Positions 56,490-64,000 of a stretch of 64,000 nucleotides of DNA are shown here, in pieces. Origin of the DNA: Selaginella moellendorffii. Its lineage: Eukaryota > Streptophyta > Lycopodiopsida > Selaginellales > Selaginellaceae. The stretch spans positions 1,530,466-1,594,465 of the forward strand of contig NW_003314276.1 of the NCBI RefSeq assembly GCF_000143415.4, given 5' to 3'. The notes beneath the pieces were generated by a model that searched no databases, was not told the DNA's origin, and saw nothing but the letters and a program-made list of their open reading frames with translations. The position numbers and the translations under genes were made by a program. The stretch's first letter is position 1. Every line of letters starts with the position of its first letter.

Positions 56490-58456
56490 CACCAAGTAAC
56501 TGTCAACTATCTGGTTTTATACCTGACCTAGGAAATCTTACCCAGCTCACACATTTGTAAGCTTGCAGGAAGGTGTACAACTTGTAAGATGTATCTAATG
56601 AACGGTGTTATTGCAGGGATTTGAGTTTCATTTGATAGTCTTAGCAGACTGTAAGGTTTTTCATCTATTGAGTTAAATCTAAACGGGAAGCCAAGCATTT
56701 TTAGTTTCTTGGGAAGTAACAATCTAGCAAGGGGCCTTCCGAACAAGCTATCGAGGATCATCGACATGTACGTAGACTGCAAAATCGTTCTCCTCTTCTA
56801 ACCAAGTTATATATATACAGAGATGTATCGTTCAACAGGCTGATTGGACCTTTCCCTCAAATAACCGAGTACGTGTTTTTATTCTAAGCAACATGCTATT
56901 AATTTTTCTAAACGTGCACAGGAATGCTACCATTATTGGCAATCAGTTCCAAGTTAATAGAACTCAAGGGTAAGGTTCTCTTCCTGTTTCAAGAAGGTTC
57001 ATCTCACCATGTTCTCGTTGCAGGCAACATGGGAATGCTGCTACATGTATACAGGATATAGCAAACTGCAGCAATGTGAACCAAAGAAACGATATTTGCT
57101 GCATATAAAGTCTTCGATTGATTTAGACATATTTCCTTCTCAGGTTTTCAATTCGCCATCAACTGTGGAGGACCTCAGACCACTTCGGATGGGACAGATT
57201 TTAACGCAGACATGCCAAGGTCTTTAATGCACGGGGACTCCTATCTGGTTGGCAGGCTGTACTGTATCGAACCGCCAGAGCTGTGCCAACATCTTTGAGG
57301 TACCTCGGAGTTGGCATGCGAAGTGGCTCATACACAGTACACCTCCACTTTGCAGAGATTATCATCGGCACTGGCCAGGACGGGCCAGGAGTCGGTCGAC
57401 GGTATTTTGACGTCTTTATCCAAGCTCAAAGATTTCAACATAAGGGAAGAAGCCAATGGGTCTCTTAGAGCTTTGACAAGGAGCTTCACTGCCGTTAATG
57501 TATCTAATGGCGTTCTGGACATTCATCTTCTTTGGATGGGAAAAGGAACATGTTGTGCTCCATTCAGATCTTCGGTCCTCTGATATCCGCAATCCAAGTT
57601 CTACCTGGTAAGTGTTAGATACTGCTGAAGTTTGTCATCGTTCTAAACTTGCGTTTAACAGAATTTGAAACTGGTGGCGCAAGTCAGAGCGAAAACAGTT
57701 CCAGAGGCGTAAAAATAGGTGTTTGGAATCTCCCTGCCACTGGTGCTCTTTGTGGTCTCCGGTTATTTGTTGTGCAGGAAACGACACATAAAAAACTCAG
57801 AGAACGACAATGAAGATCATTTTTTGTTAATGTTTTTGCGGATTATTCATAATAATGCTCTGTGCGATGCAGACTTCAAACTTCTAGACGGAAAGCTGCA
57901 TATGTTTTCTTACAATGAAATAAAAAACGCTACGGCAGGATTTGACCCCGCGAAGGTCTACAGGGTAAAGTTTTCTTTATGCAGAAAGTGAAAAAAGTGT
58001 TTGGACTTTCAGGGGGTATTATCTGATGGTATGTTAGTAGCGATCAAGCAGCTTAATAAGATGAGCGACAACACGGGCGATTTCGTGAACGAGGCCACAC
58101 TTATCTCCACAGTGCAGCATCGCAATCTAGTCAAGCTCTATGGATGCTGCACCGAAGGAAACAATTGGATTCTTGTTTTCGAGTTTATGGAAAACAAATA
58201 TCTGCATCAGGTGCTCTTGAGTAAGTACTTTAATCTAATGCTTCCCTCATGCTTCATGTATTCTGTAGGTCCCTCGGGGCGAAATATACACCTCAGCTGG
58301 CCAACTCGCTTCAACATATGCGTTGGAGTCGCAAGAGGGCTCGCCCATTTGCACGAGGAGTCGTCACCGCGTATTATACATCGAGACATCAAATCTACCA
58401 ATGTACTTTTGGATCAAGCTCTGGTGGCAAAGATAGCGGACTTTGACTCGCCATGA
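56490..58456 (+). pseudogene. Broken LRR-malectin receptor-like kinase (LRR VIII-2 type)
   Basis: The forward strand shows, in order, LRR pieces (SGFIPDLGNLTQLTH at about 56510; NNLARGLPNKL near 56730; SFNRLIGPFPQIT near 56830), a malectin domain (FAINCGGPQTTSDGTDFNADMP at about 57150; RYLGVG...YTVHLHFAEI at 57300; DFNIREEANGSL and MGKGTCCAPF at 57430-57560), a transmembrane segment (57725-57775), and a kinase start (FSYNEIKNATAGFDPA, then VAIKQL, HRDIKSTNVLL). The Gly-rich loop is missing: PA-KVYRGVLSDG joins directly across an intron at 57965-58012. The kinase stops at IADFDSP followed by TGA (58454-58456), so the DFG Gly, activation loop and C-lobe are absent. The malectin part also changes frame. 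It cannot be a working kinase. Confidence 0.8.
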
Positions 58457-58479
58457 AGAGGATCTTCTTTGGCAAACAA

Positions 58480-58700
58480 TGGTATTCTTCCAAGGTAGAG
58501 TCTCCATGTCTCTCGAGTTTTGAGTTTCCAGGACAATGATGCCGAGGACTTTACGACAGTAAACTTCCAAGGCAGAGTGGAAATCAAGGTCCAAGTTCTG
58601 AACATCCAGGACGATGCAAAGGTATACTTCCTAAGGTAGAGTCTATATCTCTTAAGTTTTAATTACAACAGTAATACTTCCTAATGTAGAGTAGGAAACA
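58480..58700. repeat. Degenerate tandem repeat after the kinase remnant
   Basis: Four irregular copies of a motif like CTTCCAAGGTAGAGTCTCCA followed by TCTCGAGTTTTGAG occur at about 58486, 58570, 58628 and 58677. No coding role is evident. They separate the kinase remnant from the PPR gene. Confidence 0.5.
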
Positions 58701-58773
58701 AGCTCCATATCTCTCGAATCTTGAGCTTTATCAGCGAAATAGATAGGGAAAATGCTATAGAGATGGCAGGAAT

Positions 58774-60729
58774 ATGCCCAACCCCGGCATCTTGAAAGCC
58801 CTCCAAAGCATTGACAGTGGCATCGCGGCCGCCAGTTCCGACACGTACGCGTCTCTCCTCCGTGGATGCCGCCGCATCAGCGAGGTCTCGCTCATCCATG
58901 CTCACGTCTCCAGCAATGGCTGGATCCGCAAGGCCTTCGTCGCGAATCTCGTCGTACAGATGTACGGCGCCCTCGGCGGCGCTGGCGACGCGTGGCAAGC
59001 CTTCTCTACAATGCCCACCAGGAATCTTTTCTCCTGGAACATCACTCTGGGCGCACACACGCGGCACGAGGAGCTGGAATATGCCAGGAACCTCTTTCGA
59101 AAGATGCCCAGCCACGATACCGTGTCGTGGAATCTCATGTTTACAGCATATGCCCAATCCGGGCATCTTGCCGTTGCGAGGAATCTCTTTGATTCTATGC
59201 CCAGGAAGAGCCCCGTGTCTTGGAACTCGATGGTGCAAGCCTACATTAGCCATGGATTCCTGGACGAGGCTAGGGTTTTGTTTGATCGCACTCCTGGAAA
59301 GAACGTCGTGTCCTGGAACGCTATGATCCAGGCGTATGCCGAGAGAGAGAATTTGCGGCGGTCAAGAGATCTCTTTGACAGAATGCCGCTCACGGATCTC
59401 ATCTCCTGGACGACGATCGTCACGGGTCACGTCGCGCAGGGCAAGATCGACGAGGGTAGGGTTTTGTTCCTAGCGATGCCGGAGAGGAGTGCTGTGGCTT
59501 GGAACGCGATGATCCAGGCGAGCTGCCAGGAAGGGGATGTGGATGCCGCGTCCGCGCTCTTCACGGCTATGCCGGCTGGACGGGATTGCAGCTCCTGGAC
59601 GTCGATGATCTCTGGCTATGCCAGGAACAATCGAATCGGGGCTGCGGTGGCGGTGTTTTGGCGAATGCCGGCGTGGAGTGTGATTTCCTGGAATGCCATG
59701 GCCATTGCGCTGGCCGAGAGCGGCGATCTCTCCTCGGCCAAGATTCTCTTCGATCGCATCCCAGAGAAGAACAGCGTCTCCTGGAACGCGATGATCCAGG
59801 GCTACACCGTGAGCGGGGATTTGATCGCCGCTATGGAGGTCTTCGATCGAATGCCGCAGCTCGACGTGATCTCCTTCACCACGATCGTCGCGGCGATCGC
59901 ACAGGGCGGAGATCTGGATCGCGCCAGGGTGCTGTTCGATGCCATGCCAGAGCGAAATCTCGTGTCCTGGAACGCGATGATGGCCGGCTACGCCCAGAAC
60001 GGCGATCCGAGCTCGGCTATGGTGCTGCTCAAGCTCCTGGATCAAGACGGCCTCCGGCCCAACGCCATCACTTTCGTCGTGGCGCTAGATTCGTGTGCCA
60101 ATCTCGCGGCGCTGGCCCAGGGCAAGCTCCTCCTCGCCGAGATATCCCTCCTCCAGGACGAGCTGTGCCAGTCGATCGAGCTCGGCAACGCAGCGATCAA
60201 TCTCCTCGGCAAATGCGGGCAGCTGGATCAAGCCCGCCAGATCTTCGATTCCTGGAACACTGGCCGTGGTGATGCCGTGGCCTGGAACACCACGATCGCG
60301 GCCTACGCCCAGAATGGCATGGGCCGCGACGCGATGGAGCTCTTCACGGCCATGAATCTCGAGGGCGTGGAGGTGGACGACGTGACGCTCTTGAGCGTCC
60401 TGGCGTCAACCAGCGGCTCTGACGCGATCCAGTTCTTCCACTCCATCGCCGCGGACTACCAATGCGCGCACAGCCGCGAGCACTTCCTGTGCCTGGCCGA
60501 CGCACTGGGGCGATGGGGCAAGCTCCGTGAGGCGCTGGCGGTGATCCTGGCGATGCCCTACGCGCCCAACCTCATCGCGTGGACGACGCTGCTGAGCGCT
60601 TGCAAGGGCCACGCGGACGTGGAGATAGGCCAGGAGGCAGCGAGGAGGGCGAGCGAGCTCTGGCCCGAGAGCCCCGCGCCATACATCGCGCTCTCGAGCA
60701 TCTATGCCGCGCGCTTTTTCAAAAGTTAG
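58774..60729 (+). CDS. PLS-type pentatricopeptide repeat (PPR) protein with truncated E domain
   Basis: An intact single-exon frame of 651 codons, GC-rich. At least 13 helix-turn-helix repeats are visible by the recurring VSWNAM(I/M)xAYA-type segment, beginning with a region like SLLRGCRRISEVSLIHAHV and running to MPYAPNLIAWTTLLSACKGH. The C terminus (EIGQEAARRASELWPE, PYIALSSIYAARFFKS) is the beginning of the E domain, but it stops where E normally continues, and no E+ or DYW part follows. In plants such proteins bind organelle RNA and commonly specify C-to-U editing sites. Targeting to mitochondria or plastids is expected, although the N terminus shows no clear transit peptide. The missing tail implies loss of editing partners or help from another protein. 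Repeat-rich overlapping frames on the other strand are by-products. Confidence 0.9.
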   Translation: MPNPGILKALQSIDSGIAAASSDTYASLLRGCRRISEVSLIHAHVSSNGWIRKAFVANLVVQMYGALGGAGDAWQAFSTMPTRNLFSWNITLGAHTRHEELEYARNLFRKMPSHDTVSWNLMFTAYAQSGHLAVARNLFDSMPRKSPVSWNSMVQAYISHGFLDEARVLFDRTPGKNVVSWNAMIQAYAERENLRRSRDLFDRMPLTDLISWTTIVTGHVAQGKIDEGRVLFLAMPERSAVAWNAMIQASCQEGDVDAASALFTAMPAGRDCSSWTSMISGYARNNRIGAAVAVFWRMPAWSVISWNAMAIALAESGDLSSAKILFDRIPEKNSVSWNAMIQGYTVSGDLIAAMEVFDRMPQLDVISFTTIVAAIAQGGDLDRARVLFDAMPERNLVSWNAMMAGYAQNGDPSSAMVLLKLLDQDGLRPNAITFVVALDSCANLAALAQGKLLLAEISLLQDELCQSIELGNAAINLLGKCGQLDQARQIFDSWNTGRGDAVAWNTTIAAYAQNGMGRDAMELFTAMNLEGVEVDDVTLLSVLASTSGSDAIQFFHSIAADYQCAHSREHFLCLADALGRWGKLREALAVILAMPYAPNLIAWTTLLSACKGHADVEIGQEAARRASELWPESPAPYIALSSIYAARFFKS

Positions 60730-60734
60730 GGCAC

Positions 60735-61040
60735 GGGCGAATATTCACCTTTAGGGTTAAAGGTAATTTTAGGGTTCTTGGCATTTTGTCCTTATCGATC
60801 GCAATAGCTGCTACTCTGCCAGTAGAGAAACACATGGACGTGGTGCCGCTGAGCAAGCGCATTTGGTAGCGGATGAGCCGGCTGATCTGATCATGACCAC
60901 CGTTCCAAAGTTTGATTCAGATGTGGTTCGAGTGCTTCCGCTGTCCAAGGAGAACACAATCGTTTATTCCTAGACGATCTTCCATAGTTTTGAGGAACAA
61001 TAGCTAAATTACCATAGACAATAGCAATGGCTTTCTTCTT
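60735..61040. other. Short intergenic stretch between PPR and exchanger genes
   Basis: The convergent genes end here. The two TTTTAGGGTT-type words (60750-60780) are telo-box-like. No further gene is seen. Confidence 0.5.
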
Positions 61041-62843
61041 TCAGTGAACAAAAGTTTGAAAAACTCTCATCCCCAAGAACGAAGAATAGAGCACGAGAAG
61101 CCCAATTCCCAGCGCTCGACTGGGTTGCATCCTCCTCCCCGGAAGAAGTAGCAGCGTCCAGATCAATCCCACCACCAAGAAGCCAATGGTGTAGTACAAG
61201 CTTCGATCGCTGGGGACGACGAAGGACGCTGGATACGTCTTCAAGCTCGCCAGCAGCAGCGAGATCCCCAGCCCAACCAGAGTGTTAAACATCGGCCCCG
61301 CATAGCAGCCCGATACCGCCACCTGAGCTCCATCACCTCCACTGGAAGCCATGGCGACGTTGGCCATGAGATCGCCCATCGAGTTCCCCCACGCCAGCAC
61401 CGTCAAGCCCAGCAGCGACGAGTCGATCTCCAGGATTACCCCCAGGCTGACGAGAACCGCCACGAGCTCCTTGGCGATGATGTAGAACCAGACGATGCTC
61501 ATGAGGAACCCTCCCACCACCCAGGGAAAGACGAAGCTCCGAGGAGGATGATCCGGGGTCGTGACGAAGAAAGCCGCCAGGCCGAGCACAGCTCCACTGC
61601 CAAATCCCCAGGAGTAGACGTAGAAGGCGCTGGAGGGCGAAACTCCGGCGCTCAGGAGGAACGCGAGGAGAACCGGAGCTAGAGTGACGCTCGCCACTGC
61701 CACCGGACGAGACCATCGCTTGTCCTCCACGAGAGGAATCGTGAGCTGCCTGGGAATAGTGAGCGGCCAGTCGATCACCATCTTGAAGAGCCTGTGGAAA
61801 AAGCTCTTCCAGTTCCGAGAAGACTCGTGCTCCTCTTGCTGCTCGCTCCATCCCCAGAGCGGGCGAGGAACAGCCTCCTCGACTGGCTGCTGGTGCGCGT
61901 AGATCGCTACGTGAGAAGCCCACCTCCACTGCGGCAACGTGATCTCGATCGGGTTGCTCGTCGCCCCGGAAGAATCCGGATCCATCAGCGGTGTGTACCA
62001 GTTGTTCTCTGGATCCTCGTCGTGAACCACGGCTTGCATGGGCAGCCACCGTAGCTTGGATGCTTGCTTCTTGATCACCTCCGAGGCAGCCACAGTGATG
62101 GCATAGACGAGATAGATCGAGACGAAGGCCACAGCTCCCCAGAAACTAATCCTCCCAACGTAGAGAATGATCGTGAGGATCGCGAGGGTGACGAGGAAGA
62201 AGCAAACGTCCCGGATGAAGCAGTGGCGATCGAGCTGGACGGAGGAAGAAGCTCTCCCGGCAGTGATCACGTAGACGAGCCCCGCCACCACCGAAGTCAC
62301 GAACACCGCTCCTCCAAGAACACTGTTGAGGCCAACTTCGCCGGCTCCAGCTCCCACGAAGGCCGCGATGCTGGCGAAGACGTCCGGAGCTCCATTGCCG
62401 AGAGGGAGCAAGGAGACCCCCGCGACGGTGGGAGGGAGATGGAGCAAGCTGGAGAGCTTCTGGAGCGAGCAGCAAAAGTAGTCGGCGGCGGTGTTGCCCA
62501 GCATGTAGAAGAGCGAGGCGAGCCAAATGCCCAGCAGCAAATGCCCCAGCCATGGGAGAGCTCCAAAGCGGCAGAAGAAGATCCGCGTGTAATCGATGGC
62601 GCCCCCCGACGCGCAGTCGCGGGCGTGAGCCTTGACGAAGGAACACGCATCGTGAGATTTCCCTGGGCTGTCACAGCCGCCGCTGCCGATCAAGTGATTT
62701 GGGGCGGCTGCCGGCTGCGCGAGCGCGAGATCAAGGAGCGCTCTTCCCCGCGAGTGGCTGATTGCCGCGGGATTGGAGGGAATGCGCCCGGAGAGGAAGA
62801 GGAGAAGCACGGCCCACGAAGCCAACCCTAGAACGGACCTCAT
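61041..62843 (-). CDS. Cation/calcium exchanger (CCX-type, Na+/Ca2+ exchanger superfamily)
   Basis: An intact intronless frame of 600 codons. An N-terminal hydrophobic segment (residues 5-18) may be a signal or first membrane helix. Two groups of membrane helices flank a hydrophilic loop (about 258-355), typical of the family. The two alpha-repeats carry the ion-binding signatures LPLGNGAPD (about 147-154) and AWGNSMGDLMANV (about 484-495), which match plant CCX proteins rather than CAX antiporters. Related proteins exchange Ca2+, Na+ or K+ for one another across plasma or internal membranes and affect salt and ion balance. The C terminus ends with two more helices. The gene converges with the PPR gene and is about 150 bp from the eL21 gene, which has the same orientation. 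Upstream (62877-62940) two AATTAGGGTTCTTGG words resemble telo-box promoter elements. Confidence 0.93.
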   Translation of the reverse strand: MRSVLGLASWAVLLLFLSGRIPSNPAAISHSRGRALLDLALAQPAAAPNHLIGSGGCDSPGKSHDACSFVKAHARDCASGGAIDYTRIFFCRFGALPWLGHLLLGIWLASLFYMLGNTAADYFCCSLQKLSSLLHLPPTVAGVSLLPLGNGAPDVFASIAAFVGAGAGEVGLNSVLGGAVFVTSVVAGLVYVITAGRASSSVQLDRHCFIRDVCFFLVTLAILTIILYVGRISFWGAVAFVSIYLVYAITVAASEVIKKQASKLRWLPMQAVVHDEDPENNWYTPLMDPDSSGATSNPIEITLPQWRWASHVAIYAHQQPVEEAVPRPLWGWSEQQEEHESSRNWKSFFHRLFKMVIDWPLTIPRQLTIPLVEDKRWSRPVAVASVTLAPVLLAFLLSAGVSPSSAFYVYSWGFGSGAVLGLAAFFVTTPDHPPRSFVFPWVVGGFLMSIVWFYIIAKELVAVLVSLGVILEIDSSLLGLTVLAWGNSMGDLMANVAMASSGGDGAQVAVSGCYAGPMFNTLVGLGISLLLASLKTYPASFVVPSDRSLYYTIGFLVVGLIWTLLLLPGRRMQPSRALGIGLLVLYSSFLGMRVFQTFVH

Positions 62844-62876
62844 CGAAGACGCTGCTCCTCATCTCCAACCCAAAAA

Positions 62877-62936
62877 ATTAGGGTTCTTGGGAAAATGGGC
62901 AAAATACGGCTTCATAGAAAAATTAGGGTTCTTGGA
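62877..62936. promoter_or_regulatory. Repeated AAAATTAGGGTTCTTGG words upstream of the exchanger gene
   Basis: The same 17-mer occurs twice (62874-62890 and 62919-62935) just before the exchanger start codon. It contains TTAGGGTT, the core of plant telo-boxes. Regulatory function is inferred. Confidence 0.45.
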
Positions 62937-62993
62937 GAGGTCACAAACATTTACTAGAGGTCGCGCAAAAAAAAGTGTTTTGAAGAAGGCTCT

Positions 62994-63583
62994 TCAGTAG
63001 CCTCCCTTGAGATCGTTGACGACATCGTATGGCACAGGAGTGACAGTCTCTAGCGTCGCGCCCTCGACGATGAATCCGGGCTTTGGCCCCGCGGGCTGGC
63101 GCTTGAGGCACGTCTTGTTGCCACTCTTCCTCGCCTCCGCACTGCTCTTGATTCTCTTGAGGAAATCCTCCCGGCAGCGCGAGGGCTTGACGTGCTCGAT
63201 CCGGACGTGTAGCCTCTTCTTGATGATCCTGTTCCCCACCTAGCAGAAGAAGCACAGGAATCCACATCAAAATCTTGCGAAAACCCACATCGAATTGGAA
63301 AGGAAAGAGCTAAAACTCGAAAGATTGATCGATCCGCGAGGCATACCTGCTTGTTCATCTCGACTCCGACCGCGCGCTTGGTGACATTCCACACAACCCC
63401 GGTGCGGCCGTGGTAAAATTTGTGCGGCATGCCCTTGTGGATCGCGCCATTCACCTTGACATCCACGTAGTCGCCCACACGGAATGTGCGCAGGTAGACG
63501 CTGAGCGGGATCGGCCCCTTCTTGCGGAACTCCCTCGCAAACAGATCCCTGGTGCGCGCCCTCTGCCCGTGTCCCGCCGGCAT
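62994..63583 (-). CDS. Cytosolic ribosomal protein eL21 (60S L21)
   Basis: Two exons on the reverse strand, 63347-63583 and 62994-63239, split by a GT-AG intron (63240-63346: CAG|GTATGC to CTGCTAG|GTGGGG). They encode 160 residues, close to the usual 160-164. The N terminus [23 protein letters not shown], the central [20 protein letters not shown] and [12 protein letters not shown], and the C-terminal [18 protein letters not shown] are characteristic of eL21. The protein sits in the large ribosomal subunit, near the 5S rRNA region. The sequence is intact, so the gene is likely functional and strongly expressed. It shares a short upstream region with the gene starting at 63717. Confidence 0.97.
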
Positions 63584-63716
63584 TGCGTTAGCTCCTTCTT
63601 TCCCCTAGCCGCCGGAAGAACCCTAATCCTGTGAGCCCTAGGATCGATTTAAAGATCAGAACGGACGGTCAGGATGATACAATGAAAATGCCCGGGTTTT
63701 AGGGCTCTTGGTTGGA
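63584..63716. promoter_or_regulatory. Short bidirectional promoter between eL21 and the 63717 gene
   Basis: Only 133 bp separate the two divergent start codons. It contains GAACCCTAATCC (63616-63627) and GTTTTAGGGCTC (63695-63706), words of the AAACCCTAA telo-box type typical of plant ribosomal-protein promoters. Confidence 0.55.
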
Positions 63717-63945
63717 ATGGAAGTCGAGGTATCTTCTTCCTTGCGATCGGGATCGCGGCGGTTTTGATTTGTTGCTCTTTCCCTGCCAGGATCAAATCGG
63801 ATTGCTGCTTCCGCTGCTTGCAAATGGAGAGGAGGATCCGTCGGTTGCAGCGATACCGATATTTCGAGGTTCCAACTCGGTCGGAAGGAGCAGCAATCTT
63901 GTTGTTGAGGTTTCTTCGTCGGCATTGGAGATGGAGATTTCAGTG
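63717..63945 (+). CDS. First two exons of a gene, possibly FHA-domain protein (runs off the window)
   Basis: ATG GAA GTC GAG at 63717-63728, then a 61-nt GT-AG intron (63729-63789, ending CCTGCCAG) and a second exon 63790-63945 ending GTG|GTATGA. The joined peptide has 56 residues. A run IPIFRGSNSVGRSSNLVVEVSSSALEMEI looks like the beginning of an FHA phosphopeptide-binding domain (G-x-VGR then an SS-x-x motif), but the usual SxxH histidine is not visible in this part. The assignment is weak. The gene continues beyond 64000. Confidence 0.4.
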
Positions 63946-64000
63946 GTATGATCCTTGCATTTTCTTTGTTTTCTCGATCGATCGATGCACTCCAGACAGG

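Overview
The window looks like nuclear DNA of a land plant with a compact gene style. The best guess is a lycophyte of the Selaginella moellendorffii type. Reasons: spliced genes have tiny introns (49-70 nt in the P450, the 63.7 kb gene and most transposon introns), the PPR gene is intronless, the telomere-type motif is TTTAGGG, and the P450 and LRR-kinase genes are plant types. The species is an inference. GC-rich gene islands sit in AT-rich, heavily nested retrotransposon debris.

Layout. 1-11.1 kb: decayed LTR retrotransposons (called LTR-A and LTR-B here), a 287-bp MITE at 1575-1861 and a decayed LINE. 11.5-14.8 kb (-): an intact Prp22/DHX8 spliceosomal DEAH helicase. 14.9-21.1 kb: LTR-A and LTR-B remnants, a bZIP gene fragment and a hexamer satellite. 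21.1-22.6 kb: a dead Ty3/gypsy pol. 22650-43112 (-): a complete LTR-A element bounded by the 5-bp duplication GTGGT. It has a PBS, a PPT and two LTRs but no recognisable gag-pol. Its 3' LTR is split by a 13,209-bp DNA transposon (23472-36680). 44.7-46.6 kb (+): a five-exon cytochrome P450. 46.9-47.4 kb: a PHD/chromodomain fragment. 50.6-55.5 kb: a mosaic of blocks copied from three places elsewhere in the window, plus nested LTR-A. 56.5-58.5 kb (+): a broken LRR-malectin receptor kinase. 58.8-64 kb: a gene island with a PPR protein, a cation/calcium exchanger, ribosomal protein eL21 and the first exons of a possible FHA-domain gene.

The most interesting object is the 13.2-kb transposon. Its 24-bp terminal inverted repeats are identical and it sits between 4-bp target duplications (GAGG). 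The undisrupted LTR copy at 42.8 kb serves as the empty site. It carries two long divergent genes. Gene 1 (-) is a transposase candidate of about 1,020 codons with three acidic motifs. Gene 2 (+) is a multi-exon gene of about 1,600 codons ending in an FCP1/NLI-type HAD phosphatase domain. At least 21 copies of a 22-bp palindrome (core GGCATGAGGCCTCATGCC and variants) are scattered through its ends, introns and even exons. The MITE at 1575-1861 has the same ends, also a 4-bp duplication (AACC), and two copies of the palindrome. It therefore looks like a non-autonomous relative, and the palindrome looks like a family-specific functional sequence. This copy is disabled by five in-frame stops, all explainable as C-to-T changes, and two one-base losses in homopolymers. 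All domain names are read by eye, without database searches.
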